Shown in pieces: positions 32,440-43,285 of a DNA stretch of 58,126 bases (its first letter is position 1; each line of letters begins with the position of its first letter). The position numbers and the translations under genes are program-made. The DNA is from CBDCHC01 sp965217075 (GTDB lineage: Bacteria; Pseudomonadota; Gammaproteobacteria; PS1; Pseudothioglobaceae): NCBI GenBank assembly GCA_965217075.1, contig CBDCHC010000011.1, positions 1-58,126 of the forward strand, read 5' to 3'. Under the pieces are notes generated by a model. The model saw only the letters and a list, made by a program, of their open reading frames with translations, was not told the origin of the DNA and searched no databases.

Positions 32440-34975
32440 CTTGATTATCTTCAATAATTTTAGCTACTCCAACTAATTCCTCGTCATTAGCTATATTAAT
32501 AAGTTTAACTCCTTGCGTATTACGACCAATAATGGATACTGTATTTACACTAGTTCTTACTAATGTAGCTTTATTAGAGATAAGCATAATATCATCATTA
32601 TCATCTACTTGAAGCGCCCCTACTACCTCGCCATTACGCTTACTAGTCTTAATAGAAATAACACCACTACCTGCCCTTGCTTGCAAGCGATATTCATCAA
32701 TATTGGTTCTTTTTCCATAACCTTTTTTGGTTGTAGTTAAAATAGGATTATCATTAGTAACGATAACTAATGAAACTACATTATCTTTATTTTGTAATTT
32801 TATACCACGCACTCCAATAGCTGTTCTGCCTACCAATCTTACATTAGACTCATTAAAACGAATACTTTTGCCTGCAGCACAAAACAACATAATGTCTAAA
32901 CCTTGGTTAATAATTTCAACTCCAATTAATTTATCATCATCTCTAAGTTCAATAGCAATAATACCACCTTTTCTTGGTTTAGAAAAATTACTAAGCTTAG
33001 TTTTTTTAACAGTACCACTACTAGTTGCCATTAATACAAATTCATCATCTTTCCACTCTTTAACAGGCAAAATAGCATTTATAACTTCGTTTTTATCTAG
33101 CGGTAATAAATTTACTACTGGTTTGCCTCTAGAAATACGAGATGCAAGTGGTAACTCATATACTTTTAACCAGTAAACCTTACCTGTTGAAGAAAAACAT
33201 AAAACATTATCATGCGAATTAGCAATAAAAAGTTGATCTACAAAATCTTCATCCTTCATTTTAGTCGCGCTCTTTCCTTTGCCACCACGACGCTGCGCTC
33301 TATAATCCTCTAATGCTTGTGATTTTATATAACCACTACGACTAAGCGTTACCACCCTATCCTCTTCTGCTATTAAATCTTCCAAAGTAAGGTCTATTTT
33401 ATTGGTTAAAATTTTAGTAAGTCTATTATCACTAAAATCATTGCGTATTATTATTAACTCATCTTTAATAACAGATGTTAATTTTTCAGTATTTTGCAGA
33501 ATATCAAGTAAATATTTAATATTTTCCAGTACCTCATTAAATTCATTGAAAATTTTATCTTTTTCCAAACCAGTTAACCTATGCAACCTTAAATCTAAAA
33601 TAGCTTGCGCTTGTTTTTCGCTTAACTTATAACTATTATCTTGTTGCAATCCTAATGTAGTATCAACGTCATCAGGTTTTAAATCATTCATATCTCTACC
33701 TGCAATTAATTCAGCAATCAGCTTTCCTTGCCATACACTATTTAATAATGCTAATTTTGCCTCTGCTGGATTTAAAGATAATTTAATAAGTTTAATGATT
33801 TCGTCAATATTACTAAGAGCAATAGACAAGCCTTCTAATAAATGGGCTCTTGCTTTTGCTTTATTTAAATCAAAAATTGTACGTCTAGTAACTACTTCAC
33901 GTCTATGGTTAATAAATGCAGTAATAATATCTTTTAGTGATAATAATTTAGGTACACCGCCATCAATGGCAACCATATTAATACCAAATGATGTTTGCAT
34001 TTCTGTTAATTTATATAATTTATTAAGCATAACTTCCGCTACTTCACCACGACGCAGTTCAATTACCATGCGCATACCATCTTTATCAGATTCATCGCGT
34101 AAAGCAGTAATACCTGCTATTTTATTGTCTTTAATGTAAGTAGCAATTTTACTAATAAGTCTAGCTTTATTAACCTGATATGGTAGCTCAGTCACTACAA
34201 TACTTTGCTTGTCTTCTCCTTCAATATGCGATACTGCGCGCAAATAAATTTTGCCTTTACCAGTTTCATATGCTTGTTTTATGCCATCTGTTCCGTTTAT
34301 AATTGCAGCAGTTGGAAAATCTGGTCCTGGCATAATTTGCAGTAAATCGTCTATACTTATATTAACATCATCAATCACTGCTAAACATACATTTATTAAT
34401 TCAACTAAATTATGTGGTGGAATATTAGTAGCCATACCAACTGCTATGCCTGATGAACCATTTAATAATAAATTAGGTATGCGTGTTGGCAATACCACTG
34501 GTTCGCTCTCAGAACCATCATAATTATCAATAAAATCAACAGTATTTTTATCAATATCACGCAACAACTCATGGGTAAGTTTTTGCATACGAATCTCAGT
34601 ATAACGCATGGCAGCTGCTTTATCTCCATCTATAGAGCCAAAATTACCTTGACCATTTACTAAAGTATAACGCATAGCAAAAGGTTGTGCTAATCTAACT
34701 ATAGTATCATAAATAGCACTATCACCATGCGGATGATATTTACCCATTACATCACCTACTATTCTTGCTGATTTTTTATAAGCTTTATTATAATTATTAC
34801 CAAACTCATGCATAGTATATAAAACTCTTCTATGTACTGGTTTAAGACCATCACGAATATCAGGTAGTGCTCTACCAATAATAACACTCATAGCATATTC
34901 TAAATAAGAATTCTGCATTTCATCTTCTATAGTTATGTGTGATATATTTGTAGGTTTTTTATTCTCTTCGCTCAT
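32432..34975 (-). CDS. gyrA: DNA gyrase subunit A
   Basis: 847 residues. Breaks and rejoins DNA to introduce negative supercoils. Catalytic Tyr in RYTEIRMQKL; the quinolone-contact region HPHGDSAIYDTIVRLAQPF keeps the wild-type Ser and Asp; the C-terminal wrapping domain starts with the GyrA box QRRGGKG (about residue 561) and continues as six-bladed repeats (GVRGIKL, GYGKRTNIDEY, NTQGVKLI). It lacks the long acidic tail of E. coli GyrA but ends EDNQDE. Confidence 0.98.
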   Translation of the reverse strand: MSEENKKPTNISHITIEDEMQNSYLEYAMSVIIGRALPDIRDGLKPVHRRVLYTMHEFGNNYNKAYKKSARIVGDVMGKYHPHGDSAIYDTIVRLAQPFAMRYTLVNGQGNFGSIDGDKAAAMRYTEIRMQKLTHELLRDIDKNTVDFIDNYDGSESEPVVLPTRIPNLLLNGSSGIAVGMATNIPPHNLVELINVCLAVIDDVNISIDDLLQIMPGPDFPTAAIINGTDGIKQAYETGKGKIYLRAVSHIEGEDKQSIVVTELPYQVNKARLISKIATYIKDNKIAGITALRDESDKDGMRMVIELRRGEVAEVMLNKLYKLTEMQTSFGINMVAIDGGVPKLLSLKDIITAFINHRREVVTRRTIFDLNKAKARAHLLEGLSIALSNIDEIIKLIKLSLNPAEAKLALLNSVWQGKLIAELIAGRDMNDLKPDDVDTTLGLQQDNSYKLSEKQAQAILDLRLHRLTGLEKDKIFNEFNEVLENIKYLLDILQNTEKLTSVIKDELIIIRNDFSDNRLTKILTNKIDLTLEDLIAEEDRVVTLSRSGYIKSQALEDYRAQRRGGKGKSATKMKDEDFVDQLFIANSHDNVLCFSSTGKVYWLKVYELPLASRISRGKPVVNLLPLDKNEVINAILPVKEWKDDEFVLMATSSGTVKKTKLSNFSKPRKGGIIAIELRDDDKLIGVEIINQGLDIMLFCAAGKSIRFNESNVRLVGRTAIGVRGIKLQNKDNVVSLVIVTNDNPILTTTKKGYGKRTNIDEYRLQARAGSGVISIKTSKRNGEVVGALQVDDNDDIMLISNKATLVRTSVNTVSIIGRNTQGVKLINIANDEELVGVAKIIEDNQDE

Positions 34976-35040
34976 ATATTTTTATAAAACAAAATAGACT
35001 AACATTTTACATGATTATAGCTAACTAAATTATAATTTAA

Positions 35041-35442
35041 TTAAGATATATGCGTAATGATAACTCTAGTATGGCTATCTACTCTATGTTCCCATAAAAA
35101 TATTCCTTGCCAAACACCAAGCGCTAATTTATTGTTAATAATAGGCACTGATATACTAGTTTGAGTTAACATACACTTTATATGAGCTGGCATATCGTCA
35201 ACTCCCTCGTTAGTATGTGTATAACTATCTTCTTCCTTAACTATTTTATTTAACCAATGTTGTAAATCGTATAAAACACTAGGATCAGCATTTTCTTGAA
35301 TAATAATACTAGCAGACGTATGCTGAATAAAAAATGTTGCCAAACCATCTCTTATGCCGCTTTTAGTTACAACGATATTTGCCAACTCACTAAATTCTAC
35401 CAATCCTTGTTTGTTAGTATTTAATGTAATTAAATCTATCAT
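35041..35442 (-). CDS. yjbQ: YjbQ/UPF0047 family protein
   Basis: 133 residues, family size. FFIQHTSASIIIQENADPSV, DMPAHIKCMLTQTSISVPII, GVWQGIFLWEHR: all family hallmarks, with His and Glu residues that line the metal/phosphate pocket. Some members show weak thiamine-phosphate synthase activity; the physiological role is unsettled. Single gene between gyrA and uvrA. Confidence 0.93.
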   Translation of the reverse strand: MIDLITLNTNKQGLVEFSELANIVVTKSGIRDGLATFFIQHTSASIIIQENADPSVLYDLQHWLNKIVKEEDSYTHTNEGVDDMPAHIKCMLTQTSISVPIINNKLALGVWQGIFLWEHRVDSHTRVIITHIS

Positions 35443-35531
35443 AATAAAAAATAGTAAGTTAAATTATTATTTTATAATTAAATGTATAAATTTTGTTATA
35501 ATTTGCAGATTAACTTTAATTTATTGTGAAA

Positions 35532-38339
35532 ATGAAAACAATCAAGATTTGTGGCGCTAAAACTCATAATCTTAAAAATATTAATATAGAAATTCCTCGC
35601 AATAAACTTATTGTTATAACTGGTATATCTGGCTCAGGAAAATCTTCTTTAGCATTCGATACTATTTATGCAGAAGGTCAACGGCGTTATGTAGAATCTC
35701 TTTCTGTATATGCTAGACAATTTTTATCAATTATGAAAAAACCAGATGTAGAAAGTATAACTGGTTTATCTCCCGCTATTGCTATTGAACAAAAATCTAC
35801 CTCACATAATCCACGCTCTACCGTTGGCACTATTACTGAAATTTATGATTATTTACGTTTATTATTTGCCAAAATAGGTCAGCCTATTTGCCCGCAACAT
35901 AAAAAACAATTAACTGCACAAACTATATCACAAATAACTAATAATATTTTAGCATTGCCTATAGATGAAAAGATTATATTGTTATCGCCAGTTGTAGTAA
36001 ATCGCAAAGGATCGCAACAAAAACTTCTTGCAGAAATAGCACATTTAGGATTTTTAAGAGCTAGGGTTGATGGCGAAATACAATATATTGATGGTATAGG
36101 TGAATTGGATGCAAAAAAAAATCATATTATTGAAATTGTTATAGATAGAATTAAAATACGCTCAGATATTAGCAGTCGTTTAAGCGAATCAATTGAAACT
36201 AGTGTTAACTTATCAGGCGGTATAATAAAAGTAATTTCTATTGATAATAATTTTACCGAAATAACATTTTCTACTAAATTTGCTTGCACTAAATGTGGTT
36301 ATTCATTAAATGAATTAGAACCTAGAATATTTTCTTTTAATAACCCTGTTGGTGCTTGCAATAGTTGTGCTGGTTTAGGTGTACGTGATATTTTTTGTGA
36401 AACCAAAGTTATTGCTCATCCAGATTTATCTATAGCGGAAGGAGCAATTTATGGTTGGGGTAAAACTAATGGTTATTTTTACAAAGTCCTAGAAAGAGTT
36501 TCTAAACATTATAATTTTAGTTTAAATGTCCCATTTAATAAATTAGCTGAAAATTATAAAAAAATAATTTTATATGGCAGCAAAGATAAAATAAATTTTA
36601 ATAATATTACTGGCAAAGGTTTTGGTAGTAAAAAAATATTTAAAGGTATTATCCCAACTTTAGAAAAACGCTATAAAGAAAGTGAGACGTCAGCAACTAT
36701 ATCTAACTTAAGCCAATACATTGTTAAAGAAACATGTAGTAGTTGTAATGGTGAAAGACTTAATATTAGTTCTAGAAATGTTTTTATAAGCAAACAAAAT
36801 ATACCTAAGTTAGTTAACATGTCTATTAGTGAAATATTTAATTTTTTTGATAAGTTATCTATTAAAGGCAGTAAACAACAAATTTCTGCTTCAATTTTAA
36901 TAGAAATTAAAAAAAGACTGCATTTTTTAATAAGTGTAGGTCTTGATTATTTAAGTTTAGCTAGAAGTGCTAATACTTTATCAGGAGGTGAATCGCAACG
37001 CATAAGGCTTGCTAGCCAAATTGGCGCTGGATTAGTTGGTGTATTATATGTATTAGACGAACCTTCTATTGGATTACATCAGCGTGATAATAAAAAATTA
37101 TTGTCTACTCTTACTTACTTAAGGGACTTAGGTAATACGGTTATTATGGTAGAACATGATGAAGAGGCTATACTTGCTGCGGATTTTATTGTAGATATAG
37201 GGGTTGGAGCTGGAGTATTAGGGGGGAATATTATTGCCACAGGCAGTGCAGCGGAGATTATAAATAACAAAAAATCATTAACTGGTGATTATCTTAGTGG
37301 TAGAAAAATTATAGCTCTGCCTGTTAAACATAAAAAATCTACTAAATATTTAGAATTATTAGGTGCTAATGGTAATAATCTAAAAAATGTTAATATAAAA
37401 ATTCCAATTGGTGTTATAACTTGCATTACTGGAGTATCTGGCTCTGGTAAATCTAGCTTAATTAATAACACCTTATACCCGCTAATTGCCCAAAAACTAC
37501 ATAGAGCTACTAGCGAGCCATTGCCATATAAAGATATTAAAGGTCTAAAATATTTTGATAAAGTAATAAATATTAATCAAAACCCCATCGGTAGAACTCC
37601 ACGTTCTAATCCAGCTACTTATACTGGGGCTTTTGTCCTTATTAGAGAATTATTTGCACAAACTGAAGACTCTAGAGTACGTGGATATAAGATTGGTAGG
37701 TTTAGTTTTAATATCAAAGGTGGTAGATGCGAAGCATGTAAGGGAGATGGTTTAATTAAAGTAGAAATGCATTTTTTACCAGATACTTATGTAGCTTGTG
37801 ATATATGCAAGGCTAAAAGATATAACGAACAAACCTTAGAAATAAAGTATAAAGGTAAAAATATATCACAAATCTTAGCTATGGATATAACTAATGCTTT
37901 AATCTTTTTTGATGCAATTCCTAAGATAAGACAAAAATTACAAACACTAATTGATGTTGGTTTAGGTTATATAACATTAGGACAAAATGCACTAACTTTA
38001 TCAGGTGGGGAGGCGCAAAGAGTAAAATTATCCAAGGAATTAGCAAAAATAGCTACTGGTAATACGCTTTATATTTTAGACGAGCCAACCACCGGACTAC
38101 ATTTTCACGATATAAAACAACTATTAATAGTATTAAAAAGATTACGTGATAAAGATAATACTATTATTATTATAGAACATAATTTAGATGTAATAAAAAC
38201 TGCTGATTGGATTATAGATATAGGGCCAGAAGGCGGTGAAGGCGGTGGTGAAATTATTGCTAGTGGTACTATAGAACAAGTTAGTAAAGTAAAAAAATCT
38301 TGGACTGGTAAATATTTAGCGCAACTAATTAAGAAATAA
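35532..38339 (+). CDS. uvrA: Excinuclease ABC subunit A
   Basis: Damage-recognition ATPase of nucleotide excision repair. 935 residues from ATG 35532, which gives MKTIKICGAKTHNLKNINIE, the usual start; GTG 35526 would add two. Two ABC halves: Walker A GISGSGKSSLAFDT and GVSGSGKSSLINNT; signatures LSGGESQRIRLASQIG and LSGGEAQRVKLSKELA; zinc Cys pairs in CTKCGYSLNE...CNSC and CEACKGDG...CDIC. The 3' end overlaps the convergent hda gene by 11 bases. Confidence 0.98.
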   Translation: MKTIKICGAKTHNLKNINIEIPRNKLIVITGISGSGKSSLAFDTIYAEGQRRYVESLSVYARQFLSIMKKPDVESITGLSPAIAIEQKSTSHNPRSTVGTITEIYDYLRLLFAKIGQPICPQHKKQLTAQTISQITNNILALPIDEKIILLSPVVVNRKGSQQKLLAEIAHLGFLRARVDGEIQYIDGIGELDAKKNHIIEIVIDRIKIRSDISSRLSESIETSVNLSGGIIKVISIDNNFTEITFSTKFACTKCGYSLNELEPRIFSFNNPVGACNSCAGLGVRDIFCETKVIAHPDLSIAEGAIYGWGKTNGYFYKVLERVSKHYNFSLNVPFNKLAENYKKIILYGSKDKINFNNITGKGFGSKKIFKGIIPTLEKRYKESETSATISNLSQYIVKETCSSCNGERLNISSRNVFISKQNIPKLVNMSISEIFNFFDKLSIKGSKQQISASILIEIKKRLHFLISVGLDYLSLARSANTLSGGESQRIRLASQIGAGLVGVLYVLDEPSIGLHQRDNKKLLSTLTYLRDLGNTVIMVEHDEEAILAADFIVDIGVGAGVLGGNIIATGSAAEIINNKKSLTGDYLSGRKIIALPVKHKKSTKYLELLGANGNNLKNVNIKIPIGVITCITGVSGSGKSSLINNTLYPLIAQKLHRATSEPLPYKDIKGLKYFDKVININQNPIGRTPRSNPATYTGAFVLIRELFAQTEDSRVRGYKIGRFSFNIKGGRCEACKGDGLIKVEMHFLPDTYVACDICKAKRYNEQTLEIKYKGKNISQILAMDITNALIFFDAIPKIRQKLQTLIDVGLGYITLGQNALTLSGGEAQRVKLSKELAKIATGNTLYILDEPTTGLHFHDIKQLLIVLKRLRDKDNTIIIIEHNLDVIKTADWIIDIGPEGGEGGGEIIASGTIEQVSKVKKSWTGKYLAQLIKK

Positions 38340-39006
38340 TACTACTAATTATATCTTTTACCATTTTAATAGTAATTTTATGTTTTTTAATTAGCGATGT
38401 TTTATCTAAAATTTCTAACATATTCATTAAATCTCCTAAATCTCTGGAATAATTTTTAATTAAATAATGAAATATATGGCTATCTATAGAGATTTTTTTA
38501 TTTTTAGCACGCATAATAAGCGCTAATATTTTATCGCTATCATTTAGTGTTAATATTTGCATAACTAACGACTGTTGCAGTCTAGTTTTTAAATCTATAA
38601 AAATATCTAAATCTGCTATATTATTAGCACTACTTATAACTAAGTTTAATTTATTATTTTTACTAAAATTATATAAATCAAAAACCAATTGTTGGTTTTT
38701 TATACAAGCCTTATCTAAATTATCTAAATAAATAATATCACTGCTTAATAATAATTTATTAATTTCATTATTAACTACTTGCTGTAAATCTAAATAAAAA
38801 ACACTTAATTTTAACTGCAATGAAAGTAAAGTATATGCTTGTAATATATGTGTTTTACCACTATTTTTAACACCAAAAATATACAATGAAGCGCATGGTT
38901 TAGTTAAAACCATATTTAGTTGTTGGACTATAATAGTATTATTACCTATAATAAAATTATCAAAAGATAATTGTGGGTTAATAACAAATGGTAATATTAA
39001 TTGCAT
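38329..39006 (-). CDS. hda: DnaA regulatory inactivator Hda
   Basis: 225 residues, an AAA+ protein like DnaA domain III. With the replication clamp it stimulates ATP hydrolysis by DnaA and prevents re-initiation. The N-terminus MQLILPF contains the clamp-binding QLxLPF motif. Walker A-like GVKNSGKTHIL (about 45-55), Walker B IIYLDNLDKA, arginine-finger region in DLKTRLQQSLVMQ. Adjacent to pgsA with no spacer. Confidence 0.9.
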   Translation of the reverse strand: MQLILPFVINPQLSFDNFIIGNNTIIVQQLNMVLTKPCASLYIFGVKNSGKTHILQAYTLLSLQLKLSVFYLDLQQVVNNEINKLLLSSDIIYLDNLDKACIKNQQLVFDLYNFSKNNKLNLVISSANNIADLDIFIDLKTRLQQSLVMQILTLNDSDKILALIMRAKNKKISIDSHIFHYLIKNYSRDLGDLMNMLEILDKTSLIKKHKITIKMVKDIISSIIS

Positions 39007-39558
39007 CTATCTTTTCTCATTAATAATAAACTCTTTTAACCATAACCAAATATAGTCAATACCGCTTAATATTGTAGCGGTAGCAACTATAATTAGCATA
39101 TGTTGTTTAAAGTCTTTTAAATATGGGTACAATTCCTCTAAAATTAAAAATAATACTAATAATATTTGCAAAGTAGTATTGATTTTTGATATATTAGATG
39201 GGCGTAGTAATGACTTAGTATTAGAGCCAAGAAAATAACCAACTGTACCAGCGACAATAATAATGTCTCTAATAAAAATTATAACAAACAACCATGGTGG
39301 TAAAATATTTATAACTGTTAATGTAGAAAAAGCACCAATTAATAAAATTTTATCAGCAGCTGGATCTAAAATAGAGCCAATTCTACTGCAATAATTAAAA
39401 CGTTTTGCAATAAAACCATCTAAACCATCACTTACACCTGCAATAATAAATAAAATTAAAGTGCTAAAATAATCAGCATTTAGCAGCGTTATAATTATAG
39501 GTACTGTTAAAATAACTCTTAACAGGCTAAGCAAATTAGGGAATTGAGAAAAACTCAT
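39007..39558 (-). CDS. pgsA: CDP-diacylglycerol-glycerol-3-phosphate 3-phosphatidyltransferase
   Basis: Makes phosphatidylglycerol phosphate in the inner membrane. 183 residues with four to five membrane segments and the CDP-alcohol phosphotransferase motif D-G-x2-A-R-x8-G-x3-D-x3-D: here DGLDGFIAKRFNYCSRIGSILDPAADK. The start FSQFPNLLSLLRVILTVPI is also characteristic. Divergent from purM with 35 bases between starts. Confidence 0.95.
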   Translation of the reverse strand: MSFSQFPNLLSLLRVILTVPIIITLLNADYFSTLILFIIAGVSDGLDGFIAKRFNYCSRIGSILDPAADKILLIGAFSTLTVINILPPWLFVIIFIRDIIIVAGTVGYFLGSNTKSLLRPSNISKINTTLQILLVLFLILEELYPYLKDFKQHMLIIVATATILSGIDYIWLWLKEFIINEKR

Positions 39559-39593
39559 ATTTTATTATTATTATTAAATACAACAATTATACA

Positions 39594-40592
39594 ATGTCAT
39601 CACTAACTTATAAAGACGCAGGTGTTAATATCAGTAAAGGCAATGAATTAGTCAATAGAATTAAACCACTTGCAGCAAAAACAAAAACAAATAACGTACT
39701 AACCACTATTGGTGGTTTCGGCGCTGGATTTGCTGTACCAAAAGGTTATGAAAATCCAGTATTAATATCGGCAACCGATGGCGTTGGTACCAAATTAAAA
39801 TTAGCACAAATACTTAATAATCATACCACTATAGGCATAGATTTAGTAGCAATGTGTGTTAATGATATCATATGTTGTGGCGCCAAACCTTTATTTTTTC
39901 TAGATTATTATGCTACATCAACTCTTAATAATGATGTTGCTGCTGCAGTTATAAATAGTATTGCTGATGGCTGTTTGCTAGCAAAATGTGCTTTAGTCGG
40001 TGGTGAAACAGCAGAAATGCCAAACATGTATCAACGTGAAGAGTATGATTTAGCTGGGTTTTGTGTTGGTATTGTAGAAAAAGATAACATTATTGATGGT
40101 AATAATGTCGCAGTAGGTGATAGCATTATTGCTATAGCATCAAGCGGCGCTCATTCTAATGGTTACTCACTTGTTAATAAGTTAATTATAGATAAAAAGA
40201 TTGATAATAAGCAATTATCTGCACTGCTAGAACCAACTAAAATTTATGTAACAACTATATTGTCTTTAATTAAAAAAATTAAAATAAAAGCAATTGCTAA
40301 TATTACAGGTGGTGGTTTAATTGAAAATATTCCTAGAGTATTTCCAGATAATTTAACTGCTAAAATAGATACCAATTGCTGGCAATTACCAGATATTTTT
40401 ACTTATTTACAACAAGCAGGTAATATAGAAAATATAGAAATGTTTAGAGTTTTTAATTGTGGTATTGGCATGGTTATAATTGTAGCTAATAAAGATATAA
40501 AAAAAACTATAGCACAATTAAAAAGCACTGGCGAACAAGCTTTTGTTATTGGTCATATTATAGATAAAAAAGATAAAAAAATTATTATATGA
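39594..40592 (+). CDS. purM: Phosphoribosylformylglycinamidine cyclo-ligase (AIR synthetase)
   Basis: 332 residues. Fifth step of purine synthesis (FGAM to AIR, ATP-dependent). SLTYKDAGVNISKGNELVNRI is the family N-terminus (the Lys/Gly stretch contacts ATP); ATDGVGTKLKLA, DYYATSTLN, GGETAEMPNMYQ, ASSGAHSNGYSLV and ITGGGLIENIPR follow. Overlaps purN by 4 bases, the classic purM-purN pair. Confidence 0.97.
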   Translation: MSSLTYKDAGVNISKGNELVNRIKPLAAKTKTNNVLTTIGGFGAGFAVPKGYENPVLISATDGVGTKLKLAQILNNHTTIGIDLVAMCVNDIICCGAKPLFFLDYYATSTLNNDVAAAVINSIADGCLLAKCALVGGETAEMPNMYQREEYDLAGFCVGIVEKDNIIDGNNVAVGDSIIAIASSGAHSNGYSLVNKLIIDKKIDNKQLSALLEPTKIYVTTILSLIKKIKIKAIANITGGGLIENIPRVFPDNLTAKIDTNCWQLPDIFTYLQQAGNIENIEMFRVFNCGIGMVIIVANKDIKKTIAQLKSTGEQAFVIGHIIDKKDKKIII

Positions 40593-41152
40593 AGGCAGTA
40601 GCTATACTTATATCAGGTAATGGCTCTAACCTACAAGCATTAATTGATAATAGTAAAGATATAGGTATTGATATTCAAATAGTAATTAGCAATCAAGAAA
40701 ATGCTTATGGCATAAATAGAGCAAAAAAAGCAAATATTGCTACTAGAATAATACCAAGCAGAGCGCTAAATACAGATATTTTTGAGCAAAAAATAATAAC
40801 TACTATTGATAGTTATAATATTAACTTTATTATTTTAGCTGGCTTTATGCGCATACTTAGTAGTAGCTTTATTAATAAATATAAAGATAAAATTATCAAT
40901 ATTCATCCATCATTATTACCAAAATTTAAAGGTTTAAATACCCACAAAAAAGTACTAATAGCTAAAGAAAAGTTTCACGGAGCAAGTGTTCATTTAGTAA
41001 CTAATAAGTTAGATGGTGGTGAAATAATTATGCAAAAAAAAATAAAAATATTAACAAATGATAACGAAACTACTTTAGCTAAAAGAGTATTAACTATAGA
41101 GCATCTTTTGTACCCCAAAGCAATTAAATACTTCATAAAAACACTGCTATGA
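40589..41152 (+). CDS. purN: Phosphoribosylglycinamide formyltransferase
   Basis: 187 residues. Third step of purine synthesis, using 10-formyl-THF. AILISGNGSNLQALID (substrate loop), ILAGFMRILSSSFI, NIHPSLLPKFKG with the catalytic Asn-His, and GASVHLVTNKLDGGEIIMQ with the catalytic Asp. Overlaps both neighbours by 4 bases. Confidence 0.96.
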   Translation: MKAVAILISGNGSNLQALIDNSKDIGIDIQIVISNQENAYGINRAKKANIATRIIPSRALNTDIFEQKIITTIDSYNINFIILAGFMRILSSSFINKYKDKIINIHPSLLPKFKGLNTHKKVLIAKEKFHGASVHLVTNKLDGGEIIMQKKIKILTNDNETTLAKRVLTIEHLLYPKAIKYFIKTLL

Positions 41153-41784
41153 AAAAAATTATTTGTTTATTATTAATCTCAATAAACTCTTTAGCACTTA
41201 CACCGCATAAACTAACTTATGAATTATCAGTAAGTGGTTTTAATGTGGCTACAGAATATAGAAAATTAACCATAAAAAACAATATTTATACTTATACGGC
41301 TCGTGCAAAAACAGAGGGATTAGCTGCTTTTATTAAAAAATATAGTATTAATGTAAATAGCAATTTCATCCTTAATAATAATAGATTTAAAACTATTAAA
41401 TTTAGCTTACTAGAAATAGATGAAAAGAAAATAAAAAAAAATATACAACTTGAGATAAATAATAGTAATATTAATAAATCATATAGAAAAATATGGCTAA
41501 ATAATAATGTTATCGACATCTTAAATATTTTTTTAGCAATTGGTCATGATTTAAAATATAATTACCCATTAAATTATCAAATGCTGGATGAGAGTGAGAT
41601 TAAAAAATATCAGTTTAAAATAATTGCAAAAGAGCAGATATTTGTCTTAAATAAAAATATAAATGTTATTAAGGTAAGTGATAATAATAAAATTACTGCT
41701 TATTTTGCTCCAGAATTTGACTATATTCCAATATTAATTAAAAATGAAAACTGGCAATATATATTAACTACATATGAGCAATAA
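41149..41784 (+). CDS. DUF3108 family exported protein
   Basis: 211 residues with a signal peptide (about 1-17, ending SLA). The mature part is beta-rich: HKLTYELSVSGFNVATEYRKL, YTARAKTEGLAAFIKKYSI, the layout of DUF3108, which commonly follows purN in gammaproteobacteria. Probably periplasmic or outer-membrane-associated; role unknown. The end overlaps murJ by 11 bases. Confidence 0.8.
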   Translation: MKKIICLLLISINSLALTPHKLTYELSVSGFNVATEYRKLTIKNNIYTYTARAKTEGLAAFIKKYSINVNSNFILNNNRFKTIKFSLLEIDEKKIKKNIQLEINNSNINKSYRKIWLNNNVIDILNIFLAIGHDLKYNYPLNYQMLDESEIKKYQFKIIAKEQIFVLNKNINVIKVSDNNKITAYFAPEFDYIPILIKNENWQYILTTYEQ

Positions 41785-43285
41785 AAAATTTATATATTCT
41801 AGTTTTATTGTTTCATCTATGACTATGTTATCACGTATATTTGGCTTAATACGTGATATTATTATAGCAAAATATTTTGGCGCAAATGCCTCGTTAGATG
41901 CCTTTATAGTTGCCTTTAAAATTCCTAATTTTTTTCGTAGATTATTTGCTGAAGGTTCTTTTTCACAAGCTATAATGCCAATTTTGGCTGATGCTAAAGA
42001 GCAACAAAAAGAATTAGAAATAATCAACCATATAAGTGGTAGATTATTTAGTATTTTATTAATACTTACTATTATTGCTATATTATTTGCTCCAATTTTT
42101 ATTTTTATTTTTGCATGGGGATTCTATTTTGCCGAAGATAATACTAAGTTTTTTCTTGCTAGTGATTTATTAAAAATTACCTTTCCTTATTTATTGTTAA
42201 TATCAATGGTAGCACTTTCTGGTAGCATTTTAAATACTAATAAAAAATTTGCTGTTCCAGCATTTACACCTGTTTTACTTAATATTGCTATGATTTTGTC
42301 AGCCATATTTTTATCAACACATCTAAAACAGCCAATTTTTGCCTTAGCTTATGGTGTGTTTATTGGCGGTATACTACAATTATTATTGCAAATACCATTT
42401 TTAATGAAAATTAATAAACTACCAAAGCTAACATTCAAAGCACATAAAGTCTTTACTACTATAAAACAACGCATGTTACCAGCTTTATTTGGCAGCTCTA
42501 TTGCTCAAATAAATTTACTTATAGATACAATTATTGCTAGTACTCTCATAAGCGGCAGCATATCTTGGTTGTATTATGCTAATAGATTGTTAGAATTACC
42601 AATTGCAATTATTGGTGTAGCTCTGGCAATTGTTAGTATTGCTAAACTTAGTAAATTATTTGCTAGGGGTGATGAAATAGGGTTTAAAAAATTACTTAAT
42701 AATAGTATAAATATTGGAATTATTCTTGCTATTCCAAGTGCTATTGGTTTAATGCTATTAGCTAAACCTCTTATTATAACTTTATTTCAATATGACAAAT
42801 TTAGCAATACTGATGTCAATAATTCATCTCTAGCCTTAATATCATACTCCTTAGCAGTAATATTTTTTATACTAACTAAAATAATAACTGCAGCTTTTCT
42901 ATCTAGAGGAGACACAAAATCTCCAGTAAGAGCTGGAGTAGTGTCTATGCTGAGCAATATTTTACTTAATCTAATATTGTCTTATTATTATTCATTTATA
43001 GGCCTTGCTATAGCAACTACTATAGCTGCTATAATTAATTTTATTATATTAATCTGGTATTCATCTAAACATAATATTTACCATTTAACCGCAACATTTT
43101 ATAAATTATTAATCAAAATTATTATAGCAAGTTTAGTTATGGCTGCATTTATCCTTTATAATAATAATAATTACCTTGATGCAACAGCTATAAATAGAAT
43201 TATAATGCTTAGTTATGAGGTAATTATTAGTATTGTTATTTATATTGCCTTATTATTTTTATTTAACGTTAAATTAAAGAGTTAA
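41774..43285 (+). CDS. murJ: Lipid II flippase MurJ
   Basis: 503 residues, about 14 membrane helices. Flips the peptidoglycan precursor lipid II to the periplasm. MTMLSRIFGLIRDIIIAKYFGA and FRRLFAEGSFSQAIMPIL are the strongest family signatures, with the functional Arg residues of the central cavity. Ends 4 bases into the convergent methyltransferase gene. Confidence 0.96.
   Translation: MSNKKFIYSSFIVSSMTMLSRIFGLIRDIIIAKYFGANASLDAFIVAFKIPNFFRRLFAEGSFSQAIMPILADAKEQQKELEIINHISGRLFSILLILTIIAILFAPIFIFIFAWGFYFAEDNTKFFLASDLLKITFPYLLLISMVALSGSILNTNKKFAVPAFTPVLLNIAMILSAIFLSTHLKQPIFALAYGVFIGGILQLLLQIPFLMKINKLPKLTFKAHKVFTTIKQRMLPALFGSSIAQINLLIDTIIASTLISGSISWLYYANRLLELPIAIIGVALAIVSIAKLSKLFARGDEIGFKKLLNNSINIGIILAIPSAIGLMLLAKPLIITLFQYDKFSNTDVNNSSLALISYSLAVIFFILTKIITAAFLSRGDTKSPVRAGVVSMLSNILLNLILSYYYSFIGLAIATTIAAIINFIILIWYSSKHNIYHLTATFYKLLIKIIIASLVMAAFILYNNNNYLDATAINRIIMLSYEVIISIVIYIALLFLFNVKLKS

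Noticed and set aside
32727..33176. Plus-strand 149-residue frame inside gyrA
   Set aside because: Shadow of a conserved gene; no domain and no ribosome site.
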